Assembly: GCA_037176725.1 (NCBI GenBank)
Contig: JAZBRS010000076.1
Span: forward strand, 120,485,001 to 120,549,000
DNA from: Posidonia oceanica
Taxonomy: Eukaryota > Streptophyta > Magnoliopsida > Alismatales > Posidoniaceae
Length of the DNA: 64,000 nt
Direction of reading: 5' to 3'
How positions within the stretch are numbered: position 1 is the first letter of the stretch; each line of letters opens with the position of its first letter. The notes below the pieces were generated by a model. That model had not been told where the DNA came from. It saw only the letters and a program-made list of their open reading frames with translations, and did not search any database. The translations under genes and the position numbers were made by a program. Below are positions 62,928 through 64,000 of the stretch, one piece after another.

Positions 62928-64000
62928 TCATTCCTGACCTCTCCCTGGGTCAAGATAGGGCTTGCACCTATCATTCCTGGCGGTCCGGTCTTGATCAGGC
63001 TTGCACTTATCATTCCCGACCTCTCCCTGGGTCATGATAGGGCTTGCACCTATCATTCCTGGCTGTCCGGTCTTGATCAGGCTTTCACTTATCATTCCTG
63101 ACCACTTCCAGGTCATGGTAGGGCTTGCGCCTAATATTCCTGGTGGTTCGGTCTTGATAAGGCTTGCACTTATTAGTCCAGACCTCTTCCGGGTCATGTT
63201 AGGCCTTGCACCAATCATTCCTAGCGGACCGATCTTGATAAGGACTGCAGTTATCATTCCTGACCTCTTACGTGTCTTTGTAGGGCTTGCACCTATCAAT
63301 CCTGGCGGTCTGGTCGTAATAAGGCTTGCACTTACCATCCCTAGCCTCTTCCAGGTCTTGATAGGGCATGCACTATCATTCCTGGCAGTCAGGTCATGAT
63401 AAGACTTGCACTTATCATTCCTGATCTCTTCCCGGACTTGATAGGGCCAGCACCAATGATTCTAGGCGGTCCGGTCCAAATTAGGCTTCTACTAATCATT
63501 CCTGACCTCTTCCGGGTCATGTTAGGGCTTCCGCCAATCATTCCTGGCGGTCCGGTGTTGATAAGGCTTGCACTTATCATTCCAGACCTCATCCGGGTCT
63601 TGATCGGGCTTGCACCTATCATTCCAGGCGTTCCGGTCATGATAAGGCTTGCACTAATCAATTCTGACCACTCCCTGGGTCTTGATAGGGCTTGCGCCTA
63701 ACATTCCTGGCGGTCCCGACTTGATAAGGCTTGCACTTATCAATCCTGACCACTTCGAGTCTTGATAGGGCTTGCTCTATCATTTTAGGCGGTTTGGTCT
63801 TGATTAGGCATGCACATATCACTCCCGACATCATCCGAGTCTTGATAGGGCTTGCGCCTATCATTCCTGGCGGTCCGGTCTCGATTAGGCTTGCACTTGT
63901 CATTCCTGACCTCTTCCGGGTCTTGAAAGGGGTTGCACCTATCATTCCTGGTGGTCCGGTCTTGATAAAGCTTGCTCTTACCATTCCAAACCTCTTCCGA

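Larger units (their letters stand above)
21370..64000. repeat. 81-bp satellite array (39-bp A + 42-bp B half-units), 42.6 kb, runs off the window
   Basis: The array has roughly 525 dimers in one orientation, with no other DNA seen inserted. Half-unit A has CATTCCTGGCGGTCCGGTC, then TTGATAAGGCTTGCACTTAT. Half-unit B has CATTCCTGACCTCTTCCGGG, then TCTTGATAGGGCTTGCACCTAT split across its second half. Both halves share CATTCCTG at the start and TTGATA-GGCTTGCAC-TAT at the end, so they descend from one ~40-bp ancestor. Single-base indels and rare A-A or B-B junctions occur. The 81-bp length keeps reading frames open, which explains the many 27-residue-periodic translations. I find no similarity to telomere, rDNA or CRISPR repeats. 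Confidence 0.97.
52507..64000. repeat. Large satellite segment R (parallel to segment L, continues past the window)
   Basis: Same order of variants as L from 32680. It holds one copy of the 1459-bp unit instead of five, and two copies of a 1578-bp block instead of one. At 64000 it corresponds to 47862 in L. Confidence 0.85.

Noticed and set aside
21370..64000. Long open frames of 60-300 residues on both strands of the satellite as real proteins
   Set aside because: They follow from a stop-poor 81-bp unit. Frames are open on both strands at once, start and stop at random single-base indels, and show no domain beyond the 27-residue period.
21370..64000. CRISPR array
   Set aside because: There are no unique spacers; the whole 81-bp unit is repeated and varies throughout, and the neighbours are plant retroelements.

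Overview
The window looks like repeat-rich, probably heterochromatic, nuclear DNA of a flowering plant. I see no ordinary host gene, rRNA, tRNA gene or CRISPR array. The plant assignment rests on a giant Ty3/gypsy retroelement of the Tat (Ogre-like) kind. It has a tRNA-Arg primer binding site, an extra archaeal-type RNase H between RT/RNase H and integrase, and a very long LTR. The species cannot be read from the sequence.

Layout. (1) Positions 1-16545, minus strand, hold element E1. It reads from right to left as a ~6.1 kb 5' LTR (16545 to 10453), PBS (10451 to 10431), leader, gag, CxxH/HxxxxC knuckle, protease, Ser/Ala-rich spacer, RT, RNase H, archaeal RNase H and integrase, with the polyprotein stop at 293-295. 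Its 3' LTR lies left of the window. The pol frame is intact apart from about eight stop codons. (2) Positions 16546 to about 21370, plus strand, hold E2, a relative of E1. Its leader is homologous to the E1 leader in the opposite orientation, and the homology starts exactly where the E1 LTR ends. The simplest reading is that E1 inserted into the leader of E2. E2 has a gag-like frame (17619-19247) with three tandem zinc-knuckle modules, then no recognisable pol, only 2.1 kb of non-coding DNA. (3) From about 21370 to the right edge (42.6 kb) there is one uninterrupted satellite in a single orientation.

The satellite unit is an 81-bp dimer of two diverged half-units of 39 bp (A) and 42 bp (B). 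Each half carries an inverted repeat, GATAAG-N7-CTTATC in A and GATAGG-N7-CCTATC in B, and several variants change both arms together. Because 81 is 27 codons and the unit has few stops, the array gives many long but almost certainly meaningless open frames on both strands.

Above the dimer there is layered higher-order structure. A 1459-bp unit is present five times at 36.7-43.9 kb but once at 57.0-58.5 kb, inside two otherwise parallel segments (about 32.7-47.9 and 52.5-64.0 kb). The offset between those segments falls by exactly the length of the four extra copies. There are also an 892-bp tandem duplication, a 1578-bp tandem duplication and a 3.2-kb duplication 6.5 kb apart.

The most interesting possibility is that the satellite grew from the 3' untranslated region of an E2-type Tat element, with a self-complementary monomer helping its spread or correction. 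That is inference; the repeat architecture itself is read directly from the sequence.
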